Below, piece by piece: positions 44,136 through 54,400 of a stretch of 64,000 nucleotides of DNA. Numbering within the stretch: the stretch's first letter is position 1; every line of letters starts with the position of its first letter. The stretch is from Beijerinckiaceae bacterium (GTDB lineage Bacteria > Pseudomonadota > Alphaproteobacteria > Rhizobiales > Beijerinckiaceae). A program made the translations under genes and the position numbers. The notes under the pieces were generated by a model. It saw only the letters and a list, made by a program, of their open reading frames with translations, had not been told where the DNA came from and searched no databases. Location of the stretch: contig CANJNI010000016.1 in assembly GCA_947475995.1 (NCBI GenBank), positions 1 to 64,000 of the forward strand. The letters are read 5' to 3'.

Positions 44136-44164
44136 CTTATAGGGGCGAAGGCCTGCGGATGCAA
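44136..44164 (-). promoter_or_regulatory. Promoter of rpsB-tsf
   Basis: On the minus strand TTGCAT (44159-44164), 17-bp spacer, TATAAG (44136-44141). The resulting ~107-nt leader contains the small hairpin GGGCC-AAAC-GGCCC (44064-44077), a possible S2 autoregulation site. Confidence 0.7.
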
Positions 44165-44193
44165 GCCCGACGCCGCCCTGACGCCTGCGAATA

Positions 44194-44763
44194 TTATTGT
44201 AGCCGGAATTTGAGCTGTCCGCCGGCCGGTTTCAAGCCCAGTCGTTCCAGCCACGAAGGCTCCGGACGGGGACATTTGGCCATCTCGCGCACCCAGCGCA
44301 GGTCCGACGACCAGGCGAAGGGCTCAAGCGCATCGCCCTTGTCGCTCAGGACCAGATCCGCATTGCGTCCCGAGACCGCCGGTTCGGTGGCGAGGGATAC
44401 GCGGCGGATGTAAAGGCACAGCATGGCCGTCCAGGTCACGGCCGCAATGCTCCAGTTGGCTGTGCCGCAGGCGACGCCGAAGACCATCGCAATGGTGATC
44501 AGCACAAGGCTGGTGGATTCCTCCTTGCTCCGGTCAGCCCAGAGACAGGCCAGCGCCAGCGCAGACAGTAGAGCCAGCAAGGCGCTGGGCACCGCGCTCG
44601 CACCGTTAAGCCCTGCATTGTACTGGACGAACAGGGCCGTCATCACGGCCGCCGCCGTGTGGGTCACGAGGGCTGATTTCCGTCCGCTGATGAAAGGGTC
44701 CAGCCCCACCGACATGCCCAGCAGCGCAGCCGCCAGCCATGTCATTCCGAAATCCTCGAACAT
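44194..44763 (-). CDS. Membrane protein, weakly MgtC-like N-terminal half
   Basis: 189 residues with four to five membrane helices in the first 120 residues and a soluble C-terminal tail (RWVREMAKCPRPEPSWLERLG). The first part (ALLGMSVGLDPFISGRKSALVTH) recalls the MgtC/SapB pattern of a short Gly-rich helix followed by Arg-x-x-x-Leu-x-Thr-His, but similarity is too weak for a firm call. It is located upstream of, and codirectional with, rpsB. Confidence 0.6.
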   Translation of the reverse strand: MFEDFGMTWLAAALLGMSVGLDPFISGRKSALVTHTAAAVMTALFVQYNAGLNGASAVPSALLALLSALALACLWADRSKEESTSLVLITIAMVFGVACGTANWSIAAVTWTAMLCLYIRRVSLATEPAVSGRNADLVLSDKGDALEPFAWSSDLRWVREMAKCPRPEPSWLERLGLKPAGGQLKFRLQ

Positions 44764-45088
44764 CGAAATCCCCCCTTTTAAAACGGGAGCATTTTAATCG
44801 TATGAGATGCAAGTCTTCGGTAAATGAGCGGCAAATTGTAATGGTCATGACTAGGAATGGGTTACCGGCGCCTCCTGGCGAACCTTAATCGCCGTTAGAC
44901 CCTTCAATATCGGACCTTCGGCCGGAAGACGCATCCAGCATCAGCCGCCCTGCTACACGACCGCTTCCAGCGGCGACGGACGAATCGCGTTTCAGAATGC
45001 GATATGCAGACTCACGAGGGCCTTTTGCCAGTTTACGAGTCTTTATTGACGTTTTAAACGTCATTCCTGACTGAATGGACTGGATCTG
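44764..45088. other. 325-bp intergenic region with a palindromic operator
   Basis: No gene seen. Apart from the palindrome at 45047-45063 it holds no recognised RNA or promoter of clear quality. Confidence 0.35.
45047..45063. promoter_or_regulatory. Perfect palindromic operator upstream of the HTH gene
   Basis: TGACGTTT-T-AAACGTCA, 8-bp arms around one base, 25 bp before the start of the small helix-turn-helix regulator. The left arm overlaps a TTGACG -35-like hexamer, so binding would repress. Autoregulation is the simplest reading. Confidence 0.55.
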
Positions 45089-45352
45089 ATGATCACCGGA
45101 CCGCAGATGCGCGCCGCCAGGGCGCTGCTCGATATCGATCAGAAAACCCTCGCCGAGCTTTCCGGCGTCTCGCTGGCGACCATCCAGCGGATGGAAAGCA
45201 GCCAGGGAAATGTGCGCGGCGTGGTCGACAGCCTGATGAAGGTGGTCGAGGCGCTGGATCGCGCGGGGATCGAACTGATCGGCGAACAGACGCGCAGCGA
45301 GTCCGGCGGCCGCGGAGTACGCCTCAAGGCGCCGCCCGCCCCTTCGAGCTGA
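45089..45352 (+). CDS. Small XRE-type helix-turn-helix regulator
   Basis: 87 residues. HTH at about 6-60: QMRAARALLDIDQKTLAELSG then VSLATIQRMESS, typical of Cro/C1-type DNA binding. The remainder is a short helix (IELIGEQTR) and a basic/proline tail. It has no antitoxin or kinase partner; the next gene downstream is the SulP transporter 83 bp away. A perfect palindrome in its promoter is a likely binding site. Confidence 0.85.
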   Translation: MITGPQMRAARALLDIDQKTLAELSGVSLATIQRMESSQGNVRGVVDSLMKVVEALDRAGIELIGEQTRSESGGRGVRLKAPPAPSS

Positions 45353-45435
45353 CATCGACCGGTTCAGAACAGCCGCGACGGCGACCGCCGAATTCGACGA
45401 CGATCCCGCCGCTCTCAAACGGGAGCAGACGTGAG

Positions 45436-47136
45436 ATGAGCGACACGACCCTTCATCCGGCAGGACAGCGGCGGCCGACATTCGCGGAAATGTTCACGCC
45501 CAAGCTCGTGACTGTCCTGCGGGAAGGCTACGATTTCGCGGCATTCCGGGCAGATGCGATTGCAGGCCTGACGGTGGCCATCGTGGCCTTGCCGCTGTCG
45601 ATGGCGATCGCGATTGCGTCCGGCCTTTCTCCCGACCGCGGCCTCTACACGACGATCGTCGGCGGATTCATCATTTCGGCCTTCGGCGGCAGCCGCTTCC
45701 AGATCGGCGGACCGGCGGGCGCGTTCATCGTCCTGATTGCGGCCATTGTCGAACGCAAGGGCTATGACGGACTGATCATGGCGACCTTGATGGCGGGGGC
45801 GATCATGATGGCGGTCGGCTTCCTGAGGCTCGGGACCTACATCAAGTACATTCCGTTCCCGGTGACGGTCGGCTTCACGACCGGGATCGCGGTCATCATC
45901 TTCGCCAGTCAGGTGAAGGAATTGCTGGGGCTGAACATGCCCCGCGAGCCTGCGGCGCTGTTGCCCAAGCTCGACGCAATCTGGACCTCTCTCGGCACCA
46001 TCCAGCCAGTCACGTTGATGATCTCGGCCGGCGCCATCGGGATCATTCTCGTCTTGCGGAAGCTGCGTCCGACCTGGCCGGGCTTCCTGATCGCCGTCGG
46101 GGCCAGCGCCCTCGCAGTAGCGCTGTTCAATCTCGACGTCGCCACCATCGGGTCGCGTTTCGGCGGGGTGCCGAGTTCCCTGCCCGCGCCCGGTCTTCCG
46201 GCCTTCTCGCTTGAGAAGTTGCGCGCCGTGATCCCCGATGCTCTGGCGATTGCGCTCCTGGGCTCCATCGAGTCGCTCTTGTCCGCTGTTGTCGCCGACG
46301 GCATGACGGGGCGTCGGCACCGGTCGAATTGCGAACTGGTCGCGCAAGGCGGCGCCAACATTGCGGCGGTCATTTTCGGCGGCATGCCGGTCACCGGCAC
46401 CATTGCCCGGACCGCCACCAATGTCCGCACCGGCGCGCGCGGCCCCGTCTCGGGCATCCTGCATGCCTTTTACGTGCTGATGTTCATGGCGGTAGCGGCC
46501 CCGATGGCGGCCTATATTCCGCTGGCCGCGCTCGGTGCAGTGCTGGCCGTCGTGTCCTGGAACATGGCCGAAAAGGAAGAGTTCGTCGCGCTCATCAAAG
46601 CCTCGCCGGGCGATGCGCTCGTGCTTCTGGCGACGTTCCTCCTCACCATCTTCGAAGACCTGATCCTGGGCATCACGGTCGGAGTCGTGCTGGGTTCGAT
46701 CCTGTTCATGCACCGCATGGCCGAGGCGGTCGAAGTCGAGGGCGGCGGTTCCTTGGTTTCAGATGACGTCGCCGATACTGTGGGCAGCGACCGTACGCCC
46801 TACGGGGGCTATGAAACTGACCGGGACTCCGTTGTCTACCGCATCAACGGCGCGTTTTTCTTCGGCGCGACCGCAAATGTCATCGAGACTTTCGAAAGCA
46901 TCGGGCAGTTGCCGCGCGCCTTCATCTTCGATTTCACCAATGTGCCGCTGATCGACACGACCGCCGCCAAGGGCCTTGAAGGCTTTGCCCACAAGCTCCG
47001 CCGGAACGGAACGTCCCTGATTCTCGCGGGCGCGAAGCCCTCCGTGCGGCGGATTCTTCTGCAGGCCGGGCTACATGAGCCGGAGGTCCGCTATGCCGCC
47101 ACGGTTCCGGACGCCCGGATGCTTATCGGGCCGTGA
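45436..47136 (+). CDS. SulP-family anion transporter with STAS domain
   Basis: 566 residues: about 12-14 membrane helices (residues 25-430, with RADAIAGLTVAIVALPLSMA and GGSRFQIGGPAGAFIVLIAA) and a cytoplasmic STAS domain at about 455-560 (VYRINGAFFFGATANVIETF, DFTNVPLIDTTAAKGLEGF with the conserved Asp-Thr). SulP proteins move sulfate, bicarbonate or dicarboxylates; the ion is not determinable. Immediately downstream of the small regulator, which may control it. Confidence 0.9.
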   Translation: MSDTTLHPAGQRRPTFAEMFTPKLVTVLREGYDFAAFRADAIAGLTVAIVALPLSMAIAIASGLSPDRGLYTTIVGGFIISAFGGSRFQIGGPAGAFIVLIAAIVERKGYDGLIMATLMAGAIMMAVGFLRLGTYIKYIPFPVTVGFTTGIAVIIFASQVKELLGLNMPREPAALLPKLDAIWTSLGTIQPVTLMISAGAIGIILVLRKLRPTWPGFLIAVGASALAVALFNLDVATIGSRFGGVPSSLPAPGLPAFSLEKLRAVIPDALAIALLGSIESLLSAVVADGMTGRRHRSNCELVAQGGANIAAVIFGGMPVTGTIARTATNVRTGARGPVSGILHAFYVLMFMAVAAPMAAYIPLAALGAVLAVVSWNMAEKEEFVALIKASPGDALVLLATFLLTIFEDLILGITVGVVLGSILFMHRMAEAVEVEGGGSLVSDDVADTVGSDRTPYGGYETDRDSVVYRINGAFFFGATANVIETFESIGQLPRAFIFDFTNVPLIDTTAAKGLEGFAHKLRRNGTSLILAGAKPSVRRILLQAGLHEPEVRYAATVPDARMLIGP

Positions 47137-47242
47137 GCCGGACAGGGAGATCTTGATCGGATGCAAGGCGGAAGCCTGGGCGTGACCTTATCCGGTCAGC
47201 ATCTTGCGGCTGATCCGCCTGGAAGATGACGCTTAAGGACAG

Positions 47243-47500
47243 CTATAAAAAATAAAAGCAAGGTTCGAGCATAGCCCGACACCTTGCTGGACAGTTTCGT
47301 CACGTTCGATACTGGCCTTCAATCCACACGCAGACGCGGGGCAGTGGTCCAAGGCTTGAAACCATCTGGACCGGCTCAGGATCGACTTCGTCCTCCCGCG
47401 ACTTGGTGCTGCACGCTTTCGGTAGACCCGAAGGCGGCCTCCTTTCGGATTAGCGATTGCAGAATAGTCACAAGTCTTCGGACTTGTCACGGGGTCCAAG
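47243..47500 (-). ncRNA. Candidate structured non-coding RNA with strong terminator
   Basis: On the minus strand the region ends in a canonical terminator: AGCAAGGT ... ACCTTGCT (47257-47288, with inner TCG/CGA pairing) followed by TTTTATTTTTT. Upstream lie further stems: GGTCCA/TGGACC near 47344-47373, AGGA-CGA/TCG-TCCT near 47380-47396, CCGAAAGG/CCTTCGG near 47426-47447, and ACAAGTC-CGAA-GACTTGT at 47470-47487. No plausible coding frame with a ribosome site exists. It matches no common RNA I can recall (not RNase P, tmRNA or SRP). The 5' end is uncertain. Confidence 0.45.
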
Positions 47501-47682
47501 ATCAAATTCCGGTCCTTTTGGCTTTTTTTTGACGTGCTGCACGTTCGGGCGGCAAAGACGTATCCGCCTTTCGTCCCAAGGCCTTGTTTTTCCGGGATTG
47601 CTCCGGTTCTGTAGCGCTCTCCCCCGCGATGCGCCAATGTAAGGCCTCGATTCGCGGTTTCCTTCTCCTTCGGGTCCTTTAC

Positions 47683-49005
47683 ATGCGTCTTTCCCGCTAT
47701 TTCCTGCCCATCCTTCGCGAAAACCCGAAGGAGGCCGAGATCGTCTCGCACCGGCTGATGTTGCGCGCCGGCATGATCCGGCAGGAATCGGCCGGCATCT
47801 ATGCCTGGCTGCCGCTTGGCCTGCGTGTGCTGAACAAGATCAACGCCATCGTTCGCGAAGAGCAGAATCGCGCAGGCGCCATCGAATTGCTGATGCCGAC
47901 CATGCAATCGGCCGACCTGTGGCGCGAATCGGGCCGCTACGACGCCTATGGCAAGGAAATGCTGCGCATCAAGGATCGCCACGAACGCGACATGCTGTTC
48001 GGCCCAACCAATGAAGAGATGGTGACGGAAATCTTCCGCGCATATGTGCGGTCCTACAAGGACCTGCCGCTCAACCTCTACCATATCCAGTGGAAGTTTC
48101 GCGACGAGGTGCGCCCGCGCTTCGGGGTCATGCGCTCCCGCGAATTCCTGATGAAGGACGCCTATTCGTTCGATCTCGATCAGGCAGGCGCGATCCATTC
48201 CTACAACAAGATGTTCGCCGCATACCTGCGCACCTTCGCCCGCATGGGCCTGAAGGCGATTCCCATGCGCGCAGACACCGGCCCGATCGGCGGCAACCTG
48301 AGCCACGAATTCATCATTCTGGCGTCCACGGGCGAGAGCGAAGTCTTCTGCCACAAGAACTTCCTCGAAATGGACACGCCGCCGGCCGATATCGACTTTG
48401 ACGATCGCGCCACCATGCAGGGCGTGTTCGACACGTGGACCAGCCGGTATGCGGCGACCTCCGAAATGCACGATGCGCCTGCCTTCGAGGCGCTGCCGGA
48501 ATCAGAACAGGTTTCTGCGCGCGGGATCGAAGTCGGCCATATTTTCTACTTCGGCACCAAGTATTCCGAAGCCATGAAGGCCGTCGTCAACGGCCCCGAC
48601 GGCAAGGAAGCCACCGTGCAGATGGGCTCTTACGGAATCGGACCATCGCGCCTCGTGGCGGCCCTGATCGAGGCCAACCACGATGATAATGGAATCATCT
48701 GGCCGGAGGCGGTAGCGCCGTTCCGGGTTGGCCTTGCGAACCTGAAGGTCGGAGACGCGGCGACGGACGCGGCCTGCGCGAGCCTTTACGAAAAGCTGGA
48801 AAAAGCCGGCGTCGACGTCCTTTACGACGATCGCGACGACCGTCCCGGCGCGAAATTCGCCACGATGGATCTGATAGGCCTGCCGCATCAGGTGATCGTC
48901 GGCCCCAAGAGCCTTGCGGAAGGCAAGGTCGAGATGAAGAACCGCCGCACCGGCGCGCGCGAAATGCTGTCGGTCGATGAAGTTCTGAACAAGCTGGGGG
49001 CCTGA
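47683..49005 (+). CDS. proS: Prolyl-tRNA synthetase (short alphaproteobacterial type)
   Basis: 440 residues. Class II core motifs: [53 protein letters not shown] read in sequence as motif 2, [16 protein letters not shown] (motif 3), and a C-terminal anticodon domain. The ~180-residue editing insertion of E. coli ProS is absent, as usual in alphaproteobacteria. ATG 47683 starts the conserved [16 protein letters not shown] hexamer at 47529 may be its -35. Its stop overlaps the lolC start by one base. Confidence 0.96.
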   Translation: MRLSRYFLPILRENPKEAEIVSHRLMLRAGMIRQESAGIYAWLPLGLRVLNKINAIVREEQNRAGAIELLMPTMQSADLWRESGRYDAYGKEMLRIKDRHERDMLFGPTNEEMVTEIFRAYVRSYKDLPLNLYHIQWKFRDEVRPRFGVMRSREFLMKDAYSFDLDQAGAIHSYNKMFAAYLRTFARMGLKAIPMRADTGPIGGNLSHEFIILASTGESEVFCHKNFLEMDTPPADIDFDDRATMQGVFDTWTSRYAATSEMHDAPAFEALPESEQVSARGIEVGHIFYFGTKYSEAMKAVVNGPDGKEATVQMGSYGIGPSRLVAALIEANHDDNGIIWPEAVAPFRVGLANLKVGDAATDAACASLYEKLEKAGVDVLYDDRDDRPGAKFATMDLIGLPHQVIVGPKSLAEGKVEMKNRRTGAREMLSVDEVLNKLGA

Positions 49006-50321
49006 TGAGCGCGGAGGATCAGGCCGCCGCGGCCGACGCCCCCGGTTCCAGCGGCGTCGACCCGATCGACACCAAACCCTTTGCGCCATTCGAATGGATG
49101 ATCGCGCTGCGCTATCTGCGCGCGCGCCGTTCGCAGGGCTTTGTCTCGGTCATCGCCGGCTTTTCCTTCGCGGGCATCATGCTCGGCGTTGCGACGCTCA
49201 TCGTCGTCATGTCGGTGATGAACGGCTTCCACATCGAGCTGATGAGCAAGATCATCGGCATCAACGGCCATGTGTTCCTGCAGGGCGTCGAACGGCCGCT
49301 GACTGATTACGCCGAAGTCACCGAGCGGGTGAGCAAGGTGAAGGGCGTCACTGTGGCGCTGCCGATGGTGGAGAGCGCGGCCGGCGTTTCCTCGCAATTC
49401 CAGCAGTCGGGCGCACTCGTGCGCGGCATCCGCGAAGCCGACATCAAGAAGCTTCCGGGCATCGCGGCCAATGTTAAACAGGGCACGCTCAACGGCTTCG
49501 ACACTGTGGAAGGCGTCGCCATCGGGGCGAAGCTTGCCGAGCAACTCAGCGTGCGGATCGGCGATACGATTTCGATTCTCACCGCAAAGGGATCGCAGAC
49601 GCCGTTCGGTATCGCGCCGCGCATCAAGTCCTATCCGGTGGTGGCGATCTTCCAGATCGGCGTGTCGGAATTCGACGGCATTTTCGTCTACATGCCGTTC
49701 GAGGAGGCGCAGGCCTTCTTCAACAAGGATGAAGAAGCGACGGTGATCGAGGCCTTCGTGGACGACCCCGACAATATGGACGTCATTCGCGGCCGCATCG
49801 AGGATGTGGTGGGCCGCCCGATGATCATGACCGACTGGCGTCAGCGCAACAAATCCTTCTTCGATGCGCTGAAGGTCGAGCGCACGGTGATGTTCTTCAT
49901 CCTGACGCTGATCGTTCTGGTTGCGGCGCTGAACATCATTTCCGGCCTCACCATGCTGGTGAAGGACAAGGGCCGCGACATCGCCATCCTGCGCACGATG
50001 GGCGCGACGCAGGGCGCGGTCATGCGGGTGTTCCTGATCACCGGAGCGGCGATCGGCATCAGCGGCACGGTCGCGGGTTTTCTTCTCGGCCTGCTGGTGG
50101 CGCACAATCTCGAACCGATCCGCCAGTTCATCAACAAGGCTTTCGGTCTCAACGTGTTCGATCCGAACTTCTATTTCCTGAGCCGGCTTCCCTCCGTGGT
50201 GGTGTTCAGCGATGTGGCGGCGGTGGTGATGCTGTCTCTCGGCCTGTCCCTGTTCGCCACCATCTTCCCGTCGCGGCGCGCCGCGAAACTCGATCCTGTC
50301 GAGGCGCTGCGCTATGAGTGA
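49005..50321 (+). CDS. lolC: Lipoprotein-releasing ABC transporter permease (LolC/E family)
   Basis: 438 residues: four membrane helices flanking a large periplasmic MacB-like domain. Typical LolC/E text is [33 protein letters not shown], and the FtsX region [22 protein letters not shown]. It extracts lipoproteins from the inner membrane for LolA. Alphaproteobacteria usually have one such permease acting as a homodimer, and only one is present here. It overlaps proS by one base and lolD by eight. Confidence 0.94.
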   Translation: MSAEDQAAAADAPGSSGVDPIDTKPFAPFEWMIALRYLRARRSQGFVSVIAGFSFAGIMLGVATLIVVMSVMNGFHIELMSKIIGINGHVFLQGVERPLTDYAEVTERVSKVKGVTVALPMVESAAGVSSQFQQSGALVRGIREADIKKLPGIAANVKQGTLNGFDTVEGVAIGAKLAEQLSVRIGDTISILTAKGSQTPFGIAPRIKSYPVVAIFQIGVSEFDGIFVYMPFEEAQAFFNKDEEATVIEAFVDDPDNMDVIRGRIEDVVGRPMIMTDWRQRNKSFFDALKVERTVMFFILTLIVLVAALNIISGLTMLVKDKGRDIAILRTMGATQGAVMRVFLITGAAIGISGTVAGFLLGLLVAHNLEPIRQFINKAFGLNVFDPNFYFLSRLPSVVVFSDVAAVVMLSLGLSLFATIFPSRRAAKLDPVEALRYE

Positions 50322-51009
50322 GCCCGCCGAGGTCCCTGCCCTCACGCTTCAGCGGGTCGAGCGGTCCTACAAGCAGGGCGAGACGTCGCTCGACATCCTG
50401 CGCGGCGTCGACCTGACGCTCTGGGCAGGCCAGTCGGTCGCCCTGATCGCTCCATCCGGCGCGGGCAAATCGACACTGCTGCATATGGCGGGGCTTCTGG
50501 AAAAGCCCGACGGAGGCGAAGTCTTCATTGGCGATGCGCCGACCTCGCATATGGACGACGGTCAGCGCACCGCGATCCGACGCCTCGAAATCGGCTTCAT
50601 TTATCAGTTCCATCAACTGCTGCCGGAGTTCACGGCGGTCGAGAACGTCATGCTGCCGCAGATGATCCGCGGCCTCTCGCGCAACGAGGCGCGCAAGCGC
50701 GCATCGGAACTGCTGGAATTTCTGGGACTGGGACATCGGCTCAATCACCGCCCTGCGGAGCTTTCCGGCGGCGAACAGCAGCGCGTCGCGACTGCCCGGG
50801 CGGTCGCCAACGGCCCCCGCGTCCTGCTGGCGGACGAACCGACCGGGAACCTAGACCCCAAGACAGCCGACCATGTGTTTGGCGTCCTGACGAAACTCGT
50901 GCGCGCCTCGGGACTCGCGGCGCTAGTGGCGACTCACAACATGGAACTGGCGGCGCGCATGGACCGCCGCGTCTCGCTGCGCGACGGCAAGCTCGTCGAG
51001 CTGGATTGA
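50314..51009 (+). CDS. lolD: Lipoprotein-releasing ABC transporter ATPase
   Basis: 231 residues. Walker [15 protein letters not shown], signature [15 protein letters not shown], Walker [13 protein letters not shown], switch His in VATHNMEL. The order proS-lolC-lolD-dnaE is conserved in many Hyphomicrobiales. Its start lies inside the end of lolC, so the subunits are translationally coupled. Confidence 0.95.
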   Translation: MSEPAEVPALTLQRVERSYKQGETSLDILRGVDLTLWAGQSVALIAPSGAGKSTLLHMAGLLEKPDGGEVFIGDAPTSHMDDGQRTAIRRLEIGFIYQFHQLLPEFTAVENVMLPQMIRGLSRNEARKRASELLEFLGLGHRLNHRPAELSGGEQQRVATARAVANGPRVLLADEPTGNLDPKTADHVFGVLTKLVRASGLAALVATHNMELAARMDRRVSLRDGKLVELD

Positions 51010-51024
51010 TTCAAACGCCAAGTT

Positions 51025-51117
51025 TCAGCGCTTTCGCATGCGGCGGCGCCGAAACATGACTTCGCTCAGCACATAGCCGAGCACCAGACCGACAACCAGC
51101 ATTGCGAACAGGTCCAT
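51025..51117 (-). CDS. Possible 30-residue single-pass membrane protein
   Basis: ATG at 51117 preceded by an AGAGGTGG ribosome-site-like stretch. The product MDLFAMLVVGLVLGYVLSEV plus a FRRRRMRKR tail is a single hydrophobic helix with a strongly basic end, a common plan for bacterial mini-membrane proteins. It is convergent with lolD, 15 bp away. The frame is short, so the call is tentative. Confidence 0.4.
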   Translation of the reverse strand: MDLFAMLVVGLVLGYVLSEVMFRRRRMRKR

Positions 51118-51289
51118 ACGCCACCTCTTCCGTGGGCTTCTACTACCGCAGCGGTAGACGGCTCGTATAGGCCAAATATGTCAGGGACTTGACCGAAATT
51201 TACCTTATCCACCGGACCCGCTTGTAACGTGAATAAAAATAGAACATAAATGGAATATACAAGAACATTCACAGCGGAGTGTTGATAAG

Positions 51290-51382
51290 TTGCGTAGCGT
51301 TCTCTCCGGTCTGGTCGAACTCGCATCCCTCGGGGCGTTTCTGGGCATGATCGCCTGCGTGGCCAAGGCCGGCGGCGCCTGA
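51290..51382 (+). CDS. Possible 30-residue hydrophobic mini-protein upstream of dnaE
   Basis: TTG start at 51290 with GCGGAG about 10 bp upstream, within an AT-rich promoter-like region. The product (RSVLSGLVELASLGAFLGMI, then ACVAKAGGA) is one hydrophobic helix. It ends 84 bp before dnaE. Short and with a rare start codon, so low confidence; it could instead be leader sequence. Confidence 0.3.
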   Translation: MRSVLSGLVELASLGAFLGMIACVAKAGGA

Positions 51383-51466
51383 GTCGAAGCTGTTGAGCGT
51401 CGGCCCATATCGCTCGACGGGCCAGCGCCGATCCGCGATCATGCGCTTCCTCCCGGGAGCCTGAAT

Positions 51467-54400
51467 GTGAGTCGGATCATCAAGGATGTCGGATTCGTGC
51501 ATTTGCACGTCCACACCGCCTTTTCGTTGCGCGAAGGCGCGCTGACGATCTCGAAGCTGATCAATTTCGCCAAGGCCGACAAAATGCCGGCGCTGGCGAT
51601 TACCGACACGAACAATCTGTTCGGGGCTCTGGAATTTTCCGAAAAGGTCTCGAAGGACGGAATCCAGCCGCTTGTCGGCATGCAACTGACGGTGGATTTC
51701 GGCGACGCCGCTTTGTTCGGCGCCCGCGCCCATGACACCGGACCAGGCCGGGCCTCCATTGTCCTGCTCGGCCAGACGGAAGCCGGTTACGCCAACCTGA
51801 TGAAACTTGCGTCGCGCGCCTGGCTCGATTCCGAAGCCGGAGACACGCCGCACGTTCGCTTCGAACTGCTGAAGGATCATTGCGAAGGGCTGATCGGCCT
51901 CACGGGCGGGCCGGGCGGCCCGGTAGACCATGCTTTTCGCGCCGGACGGCCGGAGACGGCGCTGGTCCGCCTCGGCCATCTGGAGCGCGCCTTCGGCGGC
52001 AAGCTCTACATCGAATTGCAGCGTCACGGACTGGCCGAGGAACAGCGCGTCGAGCGGGAGCTTGTCGAAACCGCCTACAGGCGCGGCCTGCCGCTGGTGG
52101 CGACCAACGAGCCCTTCTTTGCCGCAAAGTCGGACTATGAGGCTCACGACGCCCTGCTCTGCATTGCTGAAGGACAGATCATCAGCAACGGCGACCGGCG
52201 ACAACTGACGCCGGAGCATCGGTTCAAGACGCGCGCGGAAATGCTGGACCTCTTCCGCGACATTCCGGAAGCGACCGATCACAGCGTCGAAATAGCCATG
52301 CGGTGTTCGTACAGGCCGCGCACACGTGGACCGATTCTGCCGCGCTTCACGTCGCTGGACGGCACGCCGCTCGATGAAGTGGCGGAACTTCGCGCGCAGG
52401 CCGAAGCGGGACTGACGAACCGGCTCGAAGCGCATGGCTGCGCGCCCGGCCTCGCGGAGAGCGACTACCGCGAACGTCTGGCCTTCGAACTCGACATCAT
52501 CGTGAAGATGAAGTTCCCCGGCTACTTCCTGATCGTGTCGGACTTCATCAAATGGGCCAAGGCGCAAGACATTCCGGTTGGTCCCGGTCGCGGCTCGGGC
52601 GCGGGCTCGCTCGTCGCATGGTCGCTGACCATCACGGATCTTGATCCGCTGCGGTTCGGCCTTCTGTTCGAGCGCTTTCTCAATCCCGAGCGCGTCTCGA
52701 TGCCGGACTTCGACATCGACTTCTGCCAGTATCGGCGCGACGAGGTGATCCGCTATGTGCGCCAGCGTTACGGCGTCGAGCGCGTCGCGCAGATCATCAC
52801 CTTCGGGTCGTTCCTGGCGCGCGGCGTGTTGCGCAACGTGGGCCGCGTGCTCGAAATGCCGCTGGGCCAGGTGGACAAGCTCGCCAAGCTCGTGCCGCAG
52901 AATCCGGCTGCGCCCGTGTCGCTGAAACAGGCGATCGAGTCCGAGGTGCGTCTGCGGGAGGCGATGGAATCGGACGAGCGCGTCGCCACGCTGGTGAACA
53001 TCGCCGAGAAGCTCGAAGGTCTTTACTCGAACGCCTCCACCCATGCGGCCGGCATCGTGATCGGCGACCGCCCGCTCGACGAGCTGGTGCCGCTTTACCG
53101 CGATCCGAAGTCGGATATGCCCGCCACCCAGTTCAACATGAAATGGGTGGAGCCTGCGGGCCTCGTGAAGTTCGACTTCCTCGGCCTCAAGACGCTCACG
53201 ACGCTTTCCACCACGGTCAATCTGATCCGTCAGCGCGGCATCGAGATCGACCTGTCGAAGATACCGCTCGACGACAAGAAGACCTACGACATGCTCGCCC
53301 GCGCCGAGTCTGTCGGGGTGTTCCAGCTGGAAAGCGCCGGCATGCGCAAGGCGCTGGCCGAAATGAAATCGGACCGGCTGGAGGACATCATCGCTCTCGT
53401 GGCCCTGTATCGTCCGGGTCCGATGGCGAACATCCCGACCTATTGCGCCGTCAAGCACGGCGAGCAGGAGGCGGACTACATCCATCCGCTCATTGAAAGC
53501 ATTCTCAAGGAAACCTGCGGCGTCATCATCTATCAGGAACAGGTGATGCAGATCGCCCAGATCCTGTCGGGTTATTCGCTGGGCGAAGCCGATCTACTGC
53601 GCCGCGCCATGGGCAAGAAGATCAAGGCAGAGATGGATGCGCAGCGCGAGCGCTTCGTGCAGGGCGCGGTCGAGCGCGGCATTCCCAAGCCGAAGGCCGA
53701 TGAAATCTTCGACCTGCTGGCGAAGTTCGCCGACTACGGCTTCAACAAGAGCCACGCCGCCGCCTATGCGCTGATTGCCTACCAGACCGCATGGTTCAAG
53801 GCGAACTATCCGGTCGAGTTCATCGCGGCCTCGATGACGCTCGACAAGGGAAACACCGACAAGCTGTCTGAATTCCGCAACGAAGCGAAGCGGCTCGGCA
53901 TTCGCATCGAGCCGCCTTCGGTCAATCGCTCCGGCGTCGACTTCGATGTGCGCCGCGATCCCAACGGCGAATATGTGATCTACTATGCATTCTCCGCCGT
54001 GAAGGGCGTCGGCGACGGACAGGCGGAAGCGCTGGTCAAGGCGCGCGGCCAGCAGCCGTTCCGCGACATGGGCGATTTCGCCCACCGGATCAATCCGCGC
54101 GAGGTGAACAAGAAGGTGCTCGAAAGCCTCGCGGCGGCGGGCGCCTTTGATGAACTCGAACCCGATCGCGCGCGCGCCTTTGCGGCCATCCAGACAATCC
54201 TGCGGGTGGCGAACCGTGTGCAGGAGGAAACGCAGGCCGGCCAGAGCGCCCTGTTCGGCGGGCCGGGCGGCGGCGAGCCCTTCGTCATGCCAAAGACATT
54301 GTCGTGGCCTCCTGCCGAACGCCTGAAGCGCGAATTCGACGCGGTCGGTTTCTTCCTCTCCGGACACCCGCTCGACGATTATGCAGGCGTGCTGAAAAAG

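Noticed and set aside
47243-47500. 6S RNA, tmRNA fragment or RNase P RNA as identity of the RNA candidate
   Set aside because: No tag-peptide reading frame, no RNase P core motif, and separate terminator stem instead of a 6S closing stem; identity left open.
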